Shown one piece after another: positions 33,401 through 45,671 of a stretch of DNA of 64,000 bases. The notes beneath the pieces are model-generated. The model did no database searches. It was given only the letters and a program-made list of their open reading frames with translations, and had not been told where the DNA came from. The translations under genes were made by a program, and so were the position numbers. This DNA is from Haematococcus lacustris (taxonomy: Eukaryota > Chlorophyta > Chlorophyceae > Chlamydomonadales > Haematococcaceae). The number at the start of each line of letters is the position of its first letter. The stretch's first letter is position 1. The stretch spans positions 310,001 to 374,000 of the forward strand of contig JASKMD010000010.1 of the NCBI GenBank assembly GCA_030144725.1. The letters are read 5' to 3'.

Positions 33401-36400
33401 GCACCGGTGCGAAGTTTATGCCACGATGCCACACCATGCTTTTCAGGGACCACCCCACAGAGTTGTGTTCTTGCCTTCGGAATAGCGACTTGCCGGTGAT
33501 GCGCGGCCCAAGCGGAGTAAACTCGGTGCAAGACGCAGCGAGCGGCGAATGCTTCAGCGCGCACGGTCACACCGGCATCGGCGGCCTCCGCGGCTGCGTT
33601 GAGGCGCGCCACAGCTTGTAGCAAGCTGCGCAGCACTGCCCGGCACAGCGCGATACGGTGGTGTTCAGAAGCGACACGCACATTCGAGTGCGACTTCTGC
33701 AGGCTGAGGTGATGCTCCCGCCACTGCAGACCAGCAGGCATCACAATGCGATTGGGTCAGCAGATGGTTGTCACAGCAAGCTGGCGCGCCAAAGTGCCCC
33801 TAAGCAATCTGGTGTGCGTGCTGAGGTCGCAACTCACACCGGGCCAGCAGACAGCTTTACAGTGCCAGAGTCCTGCTTGAGCGCACCTACTCACCATTTT
33901 AAAGGCATCTCTTCGCATCCGCACTGCTGCGCGAGCCTGCAGCTGCCTGATGGCTCCTCCTGTCTCAATCATGCTGCGCCAGGCCTTGAGCGCCCTGCAC
34001 TGCAGCCCGCGACCTGCCATGTCCGCCGCTGCCGCTGCTAGACGTTTAATGGCGCGCTGGGTGCGGGAGGCACCACGCAGCCGGCGGAAAGCGCGGAGGG
34101 TCAGGGCGCGCAGGGCATGGGCATCCCTGCAATGGGCGTGAAGCAAGAGGCGACCACTGCCCAATCCGGCAGACACGCAGCACGGCAGGGGAGGAGGGGG
34201 CCGCAGTGCCCCTGTTGTTGTCCCACACTCTTGGCGGCTCCATTGGCGGCTCAATTTGGTGGGTGCAAATGATGCTGGATGCAGCACTGCACGGCTGAGA
34301 CCTGATCAGCAGAACAGTAAGGCAGTAACCCAGGAATAAGGCGCCACAGCATGTGAGGGATAGGGGAAGGCACACAGATGGTGACATCAAGTGTGTGCGA
34401 CCAGAAGCTGGGAAACTGTCTAATGCGTAAACTGCTGCTGCTATGGCTGTTTGTCCGGGGGCTGGTCACCCATTGCCTGCATCGCTGCCAAGGCCAGCAC
34501 TTACGCGGCTGCCTCACAGGCCTGCACCCGCACCCGCTTGTCCTCAGCAGCTTGGCGCTCCTTCTGTGCCTCAACCTCTCGCCTGACACCAGCACAGCAG
34601 CAGGGCGGCAGTATGTCGTGCCGTGCCCCCAGTGCACTGAAGCTTGGAAGGCAGCAAGTATTGCCATTACCCCAGTACCACTGACTCAGCAGGTCCTGCA
34701 TGCTCATCAGCAAGCTTGCTTGCCTGCCTGCAAACCCTACCTGCCTGCCTGCCCCAACCTGCCTGCCTGCCCCCACCTGCCTGCCTAGCCCAACCCGCCT
34801 GCCTGCCCCAAGCTCTCACGCCCCTCACCTTGCCAGCTCGTCAACCATGCTGGCTAGCTCTTCCTGTGCTGCCTGGAGCTGCTGGGCCAGCTGCTGCTGG
34901 GCGGCCATCAGCTGTGCCTCCTGCTGCCGCAGGACCTCCAGCTCTTCATGAGACTCGCCCAGCTCAGTGGTCTGGCTGGTCAGGGCCAGCTCCATGGTGT
35001 GCAGCCGCTGCCGCGTGTCGATCAAGGCGGACTCCAGCACGTCAGCAGCGTCAGCCTGCCAGGGTGTACAGGCCAGTGCTTTGTTTGCCCGAGTGCTGTC
35101 AAGTCTGAGCTGACTGTCATGCAGGTGCTAGGTCATGACCCTTGGCGACCCTTGCTGCTGGATGTGGGTCAAGCAGGTCAGTCCATACATCACCATTGGT
35201 CGTTGCCTCTGTAGCCGCCATGGCCCAGTCAGTGACAGGCTAGGTCGCCAGGGTTGGGTGGTGGGCCCTGGTGGAGCTTAGCACAGACCAATGCTGCCTT
35301 GAAGAGGAGTTGAACATCAGCGGAGGCAGGAGAAGGTCATGGGTGGTGGTGGGGATGGGGTGTATGGGGTGGGTGGGTGGGTTCAGCCATGGGGCCAGGG
35401 CAACAGGAGACAGGTGTGGGACCCAACCACTCAACTGCCCACATCACATTGTGATTGGCTGATGCTGGGACGGAATGGACAATGACAGGCACTGTGTAGA
35501 GCCAGGTTTCAACAACGGTGGGCCTCAACACCAGGCAAGCTTTGCCAGCAGCAGCCACATTGAGTAGCAGGCGCCTCTGTTGCTCATGCCAAATTGCAGG
35601 CAGCGACCTAATACCAGGCAAGCTTGGCCCACAGCAGCCCCATTGGGCCAACAGCCGGTGCAAGCTGAGCTTGGAGCCTGCCGCATGGTGGCTGCTTGCT
35701 CACCTGCTGCTGCAGCTCTTGGCGCGTTGCCATCACCTTGCTCTGCTCAGCCAGCAGCGCCTTCTCCAGCGCCTCCCGCTCCAACATCAAGTCCAGCAGC
35801 TGGCCCTCAACCTCCTGCCAGGTGATGAGCAAGAGGGGCAACCGAGTCTTAACTGCTCCTGTCAAATGGTTCGTGAGTTGATGCAACCTGGGCAGCCAAA
35901 GACGCACAGCTGGGGCAGGTGGGGCAAGAGGGGCAGGTGGGGCAGGTGGGGCAGGTAGGGTCGAGGGGCCTTGCCAGTGCCTACTGCACCCATACACCCA
36001 CCTGTGGCTGATCATACAGCCGTCCGTCTCTCGGCTCTTTCCCTGGGACATAGGCTGTGGTGGACTGCCAGCGCAGCCCTTCATCAGCCTCGCTGGGCAT
36101 GTGCAGGGCCACCTGGTCTGCTCGGGCCTTGCTCAGCAGCTGGGAAGCTGGGTTCAAGGGGTGGTGGGGTGCCATGCTGGGGTCATCCAGGCTTTCCAGC
36201 TGCTGTGCCAAGTCCTCTTGCAGGGCCAGCACCTGCAGGCCAGAAGTCAGACAGGCAGGAAGGCAGGCAAGTCTGATGTTTTGGGCTATAGCACTGCACC
36301 ACAGTGCTTTCCAACAATCTAAACATGTAACATGCAAAGACAGGCAGGCAGGAGGGCAGGCAGGTCTGATTGTCTGGCCTGCAGCTCTGCCCATCAAGAA

Positions 36401-39400
36401 CCAAGGCATGAGGGCTGGGAGCTTGGCGAGGACCTGGCCAACCCTGATGCTTGCGTTTCTAAATGTGCATTCTACATGTATCATGGCATGTATGTAATAT
36501 TTGATGTGCGTTTTACATGTGACCTGTTACGTGAAGTACTACATTTGCAATATTCATTGTGCATTCTACACATCCAGCGCAATGCAGTGCAGCACAGCAC
36601 AGCGCATGTATCGCTGCGAGCACTGAGGGTTAACCGGTATCATGGCCACTGCCTCGCCCCACGCTTCTGCTTCCTACAACTGCTGGCCTGCTCCTCCTCC
36701 ACCTGCACCCACGCTGCTCACCTGCACCCCTGATCGCTGCTGTGCTCGTGGCAGCAAAGCTTGTGGCCATGGCTGTTCCAGCTTGCTCTCTTGTCGGCCT
36801 GGGTGCCCTGTGCTGCTGTCACCAGCACCTGCAGACAAGGGCCTGCCCCTACTGGCCTCCCCTGCCTGCTTGTGGCTGCCGATGCCATCACCCCCTTGCC
36901 CTCCTATATTCTGTACAAAGTCAGGTCGAGCAGCCCTGGCAGCAGAGCGGCTGCGCTGTAAGGAGCTGCGGTCGCCCAGGCTTTCATGCTGCGGTGCCAC
37001 TTCCTCTTGCAGGGTCTGCAGGCCAGAAGACAGGTGGGCAGGGGAGCAGTAGGCGGCAGGCAGGCAGGCAGGCTGCACAGCCAGGCAGGTGGGTACACAG
37101 GGACTGCAATGCAGCGCTGAACATGGATGCATTGGGGAGAGCAGGTGGCGCCCGCTGGAGCTGTGCTGGTGGCCTGGGCTGCGTGGATCGAGAGGCAAGG
37201 GCAAGGCGTACCCCAAGCTGGGCTGCAAGGCCCCAAGCTGCTGTGGACAATGCATGTTTGTCAGGCCAACTCTAGGCTATAGCACTTGTAAGTAAAATAG
37301 TAGAATAGTGTGGGAGGTACTGTGTCTAAGAGGTTTACTTCATATAGACAAAACACCAACCCTAGTTTGGGGGCCTGACCCTGAGTTTGCAAGGCACCTG
37401 TTGCCCGCCGGGCTGACGACGGAGGTGTTGTAGGAAGCTGTCCAACAGCTGCACCCCTTGGGACTCGAACCCACGACCAGGGTCCGATGAGTGAGGCCTA
37501 TCCGCAGCAGTTGGGCCTGGGTCATCATCTGGCGCTGCGGCATGGCTGCCAGTGGCAGGGGGAGGGGGCTGGAGCAGGCGCAGGCTGCTGGTCAGCAGCG
37601 CCCGGGCCCTCAGGCCAGGGCTGGACCTGCCCGGGTGGGATGTGCTGGAGCTGCTGGGGTCCATGGCCATGAGGGGGGAGGCGGCCACCTGGGGCCAAGG
37701 GGAGGCTGGGGGGGCCCCAGGGGGCGGGTGCAAGGAACGATGATCAGGCTGGGGAGGGGGCTGCTGGCTGTCCTGGGTGCTGGCCATGCAGCCTTGCTGA
37801 CCGTGGCTTGCAGACGTAGGGCTGGGTGCTGCCTGGTGGTGGTGACCTGTGTGGAAGCCGGCAAGAGCAGGAAGGGGCAGGGCGGGGAAGAGCTGGGCAG
37901 GAGGCAGGGTTCAGAGTGAGCCAAAGTGAGACAAGGTGAGGCAGGCAGGGGCCTGGAATGACAGCGGAGGGCATTGGGTGGCGTGGATGAGGATGAGCAC
38001 TGTCGCAGCACTGTCCACAGCCTGTGCGACACCCTGGCCAAGCATATGTCCTTTGCCCACCCCACCCCACCCCTATGTTGTGCCACACAATGCCTCAGGG
38101 CCTGGGGTGAGGATGATGGTGGTGCCATGATGGCTGCCTCAGTTTTACCTTGCGTGGTCAAGGTAGCCGGCACAGCACCTCCCTGGTGGTGGGTGGGGCT
38201 GCAGGGCGGCACCGGGCTGCCCACCTGGCTGCCTGGTCCATACACATGGACATGGACATGCTGCTCTTCCACCACCACCCGCTGCTGACCCTGCGCTGCT
38301 GCCGCCTCAGCTGTGGGTGGCGTGCTGGCTGCTGCAGGCACCTGCTGCTCCTCCTGCATGACCAGGCCAGCTGCACCAGGGACCTCGCTGCTGCTGTGGA
38401 GGTGGGCGACATGCTGTCGCTGCTGCTGCGGTGGGGGCGGAGGTTGCTGTCGCCACCCCTGCTGCTGCCCCCCAGCCCGCCCCTGCTGCTGCTCCAGCTG
38501 CAGGGGAAGGTCGCGGGCAGCGCTGCTGTGCTGTGGGCGGGGGCTGCCGCGAGGGGAGGGGTGGGTGGTGAATGTGACGGAGGTGGTGGCGGTGGTGGGC
38601 GAGGGCAGCTCCCAAACCCTGGTCTGGGGCTCAGGCAGCTGGGCCTGCATGAACAGGGCGAGGTGTGTCTTGGGGCGAGGAGGCAGGCCAAGGGCGAGCG
38701 CAGCATGAGCATGCAGGCTAGGATGGCTGCCACCAGGCCTGGCTGCTGCTGCTGCTGCTGCTGCTACCCAGGGTGGAGGGTGCGGGGAGGAGGTGGCAGG
38801 TGCTGGGGCAGGTGCTGTAGGGCAGCCCCAAAGGGTGGCCAGGTGCTCATTAGAGGAGACATAGACATAGTATGGCATGCTCACGACAACCAGAGGGTGG
38901 TGGGAGCAGTTGAGCTGCTGGTGGTTGGGATGGTGGTTAGGGGCCAGGGTCACGTTCAGGGGGAAGAGGGTGGGGGGTGGGGGTTTGCCAGTGTGGGGCG
39001 TAGGTGTGCTGGACTGCAGCTGGCTGGCTGTGAGGGCTGTGAGGGCTTGCTGCTGAGCAGGGCAAGAACTGACCTGAGTCACTGAGCCAGAAGCTTGCTG
39101 AGGGGTGGCCGCCCCAACCTGGGATGCCAAGCCATGCCATGCTGCAGCCGCGCCACCCAGATGTGACCCAAGCCCCTGGGTCCCACCCGGTAGGTGTGAA
39201 GGGTGTGACACACTGGGCACTGAGTGTGACTGAGTCTGGGAGCTAGGAGGCAGCTGCAGCACAGCCCCACTGAGGGAGATCTCTGGGTTCCTCACAGGAG
39301 GGGCTGAGGGCGTCTGAGGGGCCAGGCTGCCGCCCCCTGCCCAGCCTGGCATGGAGGCTGTGCTGCCTTGGCCTGCAGCCCCTGCTGCGGAAAGGAGGGC

Positions 39401-39858
39401 AGAGGGAGGGGTGGAGGGCGGAGCAGGTCCTCTTAAGCTGCCCACTAGCCAGCTGGCTTCGGCTGGAGCCTGAGGGCTGAGGGGATGGGGTCGCACCATC
39501 CATCCAGGCATGGAAGGGTGGGGGGTTCTAATCCTGAGACCGGGGTCAGTTTGCCCGGCCTGACCGACATGCCCATCCATCAGTGTCGGGGGGAGGGCCT
39601 GGGGCTCTGGGGGTGGGCTGTGGTGCACGGCAGCGGCCTGTGGCACCCATGTTTGAGGCCATGCGGAGGTCACACTTGCATGGTTGGTGTAATGGAGGGG
39701 AGGGGGGGGTGGGGGTGGCGGCAGCAGCACAGAGGTCAGCAGGGCAGCTGGCTGTGCACCTGTGCCGCTACCTCCGCTGCTGCTGCTGCTGTGCCCCCCA
39801 GGCATGATTGCAGGCAGGCTAGGTGGGAACGGCAGCCATGGGGGTGCTTGGGGGGGCA

Positions 39859-39893
<35 letters not shown>

Positions 39894-42800
39894 GCGATGA
39901 TGGAGTGTTGCAGCTGGCGGGTGCGCTCCCTTAGTTGAAGCAGGGCCTGAGAGGAGAGGGAGGTGTGGGCCTGACGCGCTGGAGACACTTGAAGAGGGGA
40001 GCCCGCACCCTGCCTTGAGGGCCCCCCGCCCTCCTCCCCGCCCCCACTGGCTTCAGGAGCAGCTGGTGCAGGGGCAGCTGAGGGCTGGGGAGGGGGAGGC
40101 GCCCACCATGTCCCCTCAGGCAAAGAGGTGGCCAGGCTTCGAGCAGGGTGTTCATAGCGCCGGCCCCTGGCCTGCTGTTGCACTGGCTGGGCCGGGGCTG
40201 GCGGATCTGGCTGTCCAGGGCCCGGGCCGGGCTTGCCAGGGCTGCCTGCCCCTCCCCCTGTCGTGCCCTGCTGCACCTCTGCAGCAAAGGTGCGTACAGC
40301 AGCCCAGGCCTCAGAGCTGGGACCGCTGCTCAGCCCCAGCCCCAGCCCCTGGCCCCGGCCTTGGCCTGACGCTGCTGGTGACGTGCTGCGGGCAGCAGGG
40401 AAGGAGCTGACTGTGTGGGCCTGACCAAGGTCTGCTGCAGGGAGGCCAGGAGGGCTGGGTGCGCAGGCCTCAAAGGCCTCAAAGACCGCCGCAGCGCTGT
40501 CCACAGGCCCAACAGCCGGCTCCACCCAACCACCCGCCCCGTCTCTCAAGGGGCTGAGACCCCTAAGAGCCTGCCTGGCCTCTCTGCTGCTCCCCTGCTG
40601 TTGCCCTCTGGCTGCCCCCGCCCTGCCCCCGCCCAGCTGCTGCCGCTTCCCAGCTGATGTGCTCCCGGCCCACTGGCCTTGTAGACCTGGCTCCCAGACC
40701 CCCAGCTCCACCCCGTGATCCCACCTCTGCGTCATCATCTGCTCACGCACAGCATTCGCCGCAGCCTCCCACTCCTGCTCCACCTGTCGACCCACTGCCC
40801 TGCGCAGCTGCAGCTTCCGGGCAGCTTCCAACGCGGCCTGCTCCCGCTGCTGTGTCCTAGGCGCGGCCTGCTGGCTGGTACCATGGGCTTTGCGGGCCTG
40901 GGAGGTGGAGGAGGGGCGGCGAGCAGGAGCCGCGCTGTGACGGCTGTCTGTGCCAGCGCTGGTGCTGCGGGGCCGGCCCTCAGCCGCCTGGCCACCTGGC
41001 ATACGGAAACTGAGCGCCGCACCACCTGCCGCCCCATCACCTTGGCTGCCAGGGGAGGCGTGGCGCGGCTGCCAGGGTGTGCCTGCTGTGCGGTGTGCTG
41101 GGGCAGGGGTGGCACTGGGATAGTGGGCGGGGTGGGTGGCATCAGCTGCTGGACTCCTCTCCCTGGATTTGGGCTGTGAGGGGAGAGGGTGGGGAGTGGC
41201 CCCCCCTGGTGAGCTGCTGGCTGTGCCCCCCCCTGGCCTGCTGGGCCCCAGTGAGGTGGAGCGCTGGAGGTTGGAGGGGGCTGCGGCAGGGGCCAGCCAG
41301 GACTTGCTGCTGCCCAGGGCGGTGCCGGCCCTGCTGCGGCCTGCTGACGCATGGCGGCGCAAGTCCCAGCCTGCCCCTGAGTGTGAGGTTTGACCAGGGC
41401 CGGCTGCGTGGGGGTGGTGTGCTGCGCCAGGCTGGCGGGGGGGGGTCTGCTGTTGGGTGGAAGCTGGGTGGAAGCTGGGCGAGCCTGCAGCCGGGGAGTG
41501 CGGGGTGAGGGGGGCGGCGGGGTCGCCTAGAGGGGGCTGGGGGCCGGCAGGCCGGGCGGGGGACCAGCGGCTGTCCAGGAGGAGCTTTCGCTCGGGAGAG
41601 ACCCAGCGGGTGGAGGTGGGCGAGCCTGCAGGCGCATGTTCTATTCTGGCAATGTGGCACAGCAGCAGGCTGGGGGGTGGACAGAGTGTGGACAGGGTGT
41701 TAAGGGAGTGGAGCGATGGAGTGCCAGTGGTGGTGGTCTGGCTAGCCTTGTACTGGCCCTGTACTGGTCACATTGAACACCACGATCATCACAATCAGCA
41801 TCATCGCCAGCATCATCACCACTGACATGCCAGTCAGCGGCACCAGGCCATGGCATCATCCTCACACAGCAGCAGCTAGGGCAAGCACCCGGGGCCATCA
41901 GAGCAGGCAACACCAGCACTTGGCTGCTGCCCACCTTGGGTGATTTTGTACATCACGCGGCTGGCCTTGGCCTGCAGTGCCCTGTCACACGCCACTTCGC
42001 AGCGGGCAGTGGCAGCTGTGCGGGTCGCAGGGCGGCGTGGCCCCACACGGCCTCCAGGGGACAGCTCCTGGAACGCACTTTGCAGGCCAGCCACCAGGTG
42101 TTGCCTGCAGGGCAGGGGGCATGCTCTGTCCAACCGCTGTCCTCGCAATGGGAGCTTTGGTAGAGGCACATAGTAACAATACAGCCAAACACGATAATAT
42201 AAATAAACAACAATAATATGACAATAATATAATGTATAGTATGTAAGTATAAGGCAGAAGGGTCACTGGTGGGTTGTGGTGGGTTGCCTAGGTGTCAGGG
42301 TGCTGAGATGGCTGGTAGGCGTTTTTAACTGAAGTAGCTCTGTTCAAGTGTGCACCCTCCTGCCAGCGCCTGCCTGCAAGGTGCATCGTGGTCATGGTCA
42401 TGCTGCGCCGTCATGAGGGGTGACAGTGTGGTGGGCGGGGCAGTCGCGTTATGTGCAGGTCAGGCAATTAGGGAAGATTGACTGGCAGTTGGGCGGCCAT
42501 GTCACTATGGCATCCAGCCCGCTGGCTTCAGCTTGAACCCCTGGATGGCAGAGCTGGCTCTGCTGCAGCCTGGGTGGTGTTGGTGGTGGCTGTACAGGCA
42601 GCGGTGTGGGTCGTGGCTGTGAGGTCACACACCTTTCATCCTGCAGCACGCGGCGCCGCGCGTCTTCCTGCGTGTGCATGTCGTGGATCTCCTGCCCAGT
42701 CACCTGGTCACGCACCTGCCAGGCAAACACCGCCCAGGCTACGCTAGGCTGCTGACATGAGCCAGGCCAGGTCAGGGTGCTTCAGGTCAGGGTGCTGCAG

Positions 42801-45671
42801 GCCAGTGCAGGTCAGGGGGCCACAGGCCAGGTGCTACAGGCCTCAGCCAATGCCATCAGGGGGAGGCGCAGCTGCTGCCTCACCTCCGCTGCCAGCTGTG
42901 CTTGCGCCACAGTCAGCAGGTCCAGCAGCTGCGCGGTGCTCTGCTGCTGGGCTAGCATGACCTGCAGCGGCACCAGGTGCGGCCGGGTTAAGGGTGGGCA
43001 CTGCATGGAGAGCATTGTCTCATTGGAGGAGAACAGCTCCTGTGGTCTGCAGTCCATGATGCACAAAGAATGGTGTTGACATCGCGGACCAGCTTTTGCC
43101 AAGGCAAGCGGCAACGATAGCCAGTCACAGTCAGCACACAGGCGCCGTTGTTTGCTGTTCAGGGGGTGGGGTCAAGGGGTGGGGTCAGGGGTTGTGGTCA
43201 GGGGTGAGGTCAGGGAGTGGGGTCAGGGGTGGGGTCAGGGGTGAGGTCAGGGGGTGAGGTCAGGGGGTAGGGTCAGGAAGCCGCACCTCTGCATAGGCCG
43301 AGTCCCAGGATGCAGCGGAGGCTGCGTGGCTTCCAGAGGGCACACCCCTTGCTGCCTGCTGAGCCATGTCCCGGCGCCTCCCCACTTCTCTGCGCAGTGC
43401 CGCCTGGATGGTGATGCGCTCCTAAGGTGGTGAAGGCAGTGGAGGGCAGGGTGGGTGCCCGGAGGCAGGTACAGTGCTGCTGCCTGTGCTGCTGCCCTTA
43501 TCTTATGGAGGAACAGGAACCAAGGGAGGGAGGGAGGGCATAGGGGCCTCACCCCCAGCCCATAAGCCCAACTGCTGACATAGTTGGTAAAGCAGATGCT
43601 GGTGGCAGAGAGGAGGGCGAGGAGGGCAAGGTTGGATGGTGGAGGGGTGGGTGGTGGAGGGGTGGGTGGTGGAGGGGCAGCAGGGCTCACCTGGGCACTG
43701 AGGCTAGCCTCGTAGTCCCACAGCTCCAGCAGGCGTTGAGGGTTGACAGGCACGGAGTCCGGCGCCAGGCCGCGCACAAACTTCATGCGGGTGCCATACA
43801 GCGTGGCAAACAGGTCGCGGTGCAGCAGCTGCTGCTGGTACACGCGGGCCTGCAGGCCACCAGGGCAGGGGCTGGGCCAGCAGCAAGCCTCAAGGGCAGG
43901 GGCTGGATTTAGAAAGCATCAGCAGCAAGCCTCAAGGGCTGGGGCTGAATCCGCAGCAAGCATCAGCTGCAAGTCACAAGGGCTGGGGCTGAGTCCATGG
44001 AGTCCAGGGTACGGGGGAGGCAGCCGGTCAAGGGGCGGTAGGTGGGGAGAAGCAGGTCCTACCAGCTTGTGCACCAGGCAGGCGTTGTGCGTCATGGTGG
44101 CCAGGTGGGCATCCTCCTGTGCCACCAAGGCCAGGGCCTGGCAGCGCTCAGCCTCGCTCACATCACACTTGTCCAGCACCGTGAGCTGGGGCAGGCTGGC
44201 CAGGGTGCGTGGCCTGTGATTGGCAAAGGGTGCTTGCCAACCGTGAGGCAGCTGCCCAGCTTAGTGACTCAAGACAAGCAAGCACACTGCAGTAGTGCCC
44301 TTCTCACATGCTGCTCAAGGGTGGGCCAGGGGCTGGTGCAGGGGCAGACCCTGAGCAGCAGTCCCACATCACTCGAGGCCAGGAGCAGCCCTGGTGTGTG
44401 CTAAGGCTGCGCTAGCCTGAGCAGCCTTACACCAGTGTCACCAGTGACGCGCTGTATACAAGCTTTCCGCCTTGACTGACATTTTCAGCCTTGCCTGCCA
44501 ATGACCAAAAGGCACTTGTACACCCAACCTAAGGTGGAGGACTACCGCTGTGGAGTGAGAGGACTCACATGGATGCCTTGCAAGCATCAGTACCCACCTG
44601 TAGAAGGGAAGGCTGGCGCAAGGGTTGCCCTCCAGGCTCAAGGCTTGCAGGCAGGGCAGGCAGGACACCTCCGCAAGCACCTGCAGCTAGGTAGCAGGCC
44701 ACCACAGCTTGGGGCACTGCGCTGCTGTTGCTGCAGCTGCCTCCTCCTCTCCTTGCTTTGCGTGCTGCTACTTTTGCAGCACCTCCTGCAGCCTTTCTTT
44801 CATGACACCTGCGCAAACCCTAGCCATGGGAGCAACCAGCTAGAATCCTGCCGCACATATGAGGCAACACCCTGGGCGAGACGAACAAGCAACGCAGAGT
44901 GCAGCCCCTGCCATTGAGGGCGTGGGTGCAGGTGCTGGCCCCTGCTGTTGCCTCCTGCTCCCTCCTGCTGCTGCACCCCTGATGGACAGGGTTGGTGTTT
45001 AAGCATCATCATGTGGCTCCTCCTCCGGCACCCCTCCATGCAGCAGCTGACCACACAAACCTGGTCTAGGTCAGCAAGCAGGTTGTCCGCCAGGGACAAG
45101 GTGACCACACAGGCAAACTGGGTGATGCCTGCAGCGCTTGTCAGCGAGTTCTTGGACAAGTATACTACCTGGGAAAGCAGCAGGTGGTGGCATGGGGAGG
45201 GGGTCACATGCATGCGTTCATGCATGAGGGGCATCTCATCCATGCAGGGTGCATGGCGATGAGCATGGGGAGGGGCTGGAGAGTCACAGGGCTGGGAAGT
45301 CATGGCTGGTGGGGGAAGGCGTTGGCAGTCCTGGCTGATGTGATGGCAGTCCTGGCAGCATATGACCTGTGCCTCTTGGTAGCGAGTAGGCAATTCGTCC
45401 AGCTGGGTGACAAACTTCTCCACCACTGCCACTTTGTTCCTCGAGAACAGTTGAGGTGACTTGTTCAGGATGGAGGAGAGCAGCACCTCTGGTTTGGCAC
45501 GTGCCATAGTGGATGCCGAGCTCAGTGGCCTGGGCATTGCAACAGAGGAGGGTTTCTGCCTAGCCCTTGAGCTGGAATTGTGTGTTCAAGGGGTGATTTA
45601 GAGAGATACCTCTCTGCAGCCGTAGCTGGCCTCTTCGCCAGCTGATGTAGCTTAGCAGCACGAAGGGACAT
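30439..45671 (-). CDS. giant LRR - coiled-coil - Sfi1-repeat protein (gene B)
   Basis: Twenty-six exons join in frame to about 2,762 residues: 45671-45610, 45529-45367, 45168-45061, 44907-44809, 44680-44598, 44213-44063, 43849-43691, 43421-43287, 42961-42884, 42715-42633, 42104-41935, 41625-38149, 37792-37398, 37015-36722, 36232-36002, 35814-35704, 35055-34829, 34582-34505, 34126-33895, 33723-33494, 33231-33118, 32924-32759, 32676-32443, 32329-32210, 32078-31536, 30984-30439. Leucine-rich repeats (VTLSLADNLLADL, LQALSLEGNPCASLPFYR) and an LRR cap (LPQLTVLDKCDVSEAERC) come first. The 3.5-kb exon is disordered (Pro/Ser/Gln). Coiled coil follows, then Sfi1-like repeats (LLDKSLKAWQGLV, IRRWLLAWHSLAQ, RTFWSWSKAADL), then more coiled coil. 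A basal-body or centrin-fibre role is inferred. Exon 44907-44809 is weak. Two adjacent genes cannot be excluded. Confidence 0.75.
37084..37262 (+). pseudogene. TnpB/Fanzor-like C-terminal fragment, copy D
   Basis: The plus strand reads CAGRWVHRDCNAALNM-like sequence (GRWVHRDCNAALN) and then drifts out of frame, although the DNA still resembles the WRPLELC region of copies A and C. It sits antisense in the gene B intron 37397-37016. Both ends are eroded. Confidence 0.6.
39861..39896. repeat. CTG run encoding poly-Gln in gene B
   Basis: On the coding (minus) strand this run of about 12 CAG codons follows LQHSIIA within the large disordered exon. Shorter CAG runs recur in the same exon near 38742-38764. 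Confidence 0.8.
43142..43276. repeat. G-rich minisatellite (GGGGTCAGGGGTGA)n
   Basis: About nine imperfect units of roughly 14 bp lie in a gene B intron directly beside exon 43421-43287. Confidence 0.75.

Noticed and set aside
37460..37500. Functional tRNA gene
   Set aside because: Only T-arm-like and partial anticodon-arm-like sequence is present; no acceptor stem pairs, and it lies within a coding exon.
38150..39085. 311-residue plus-strand frame
   Set aside because: Antisense shadow of the large disordered exon of gene B, whose frame is tied to phase-matched neighbours.
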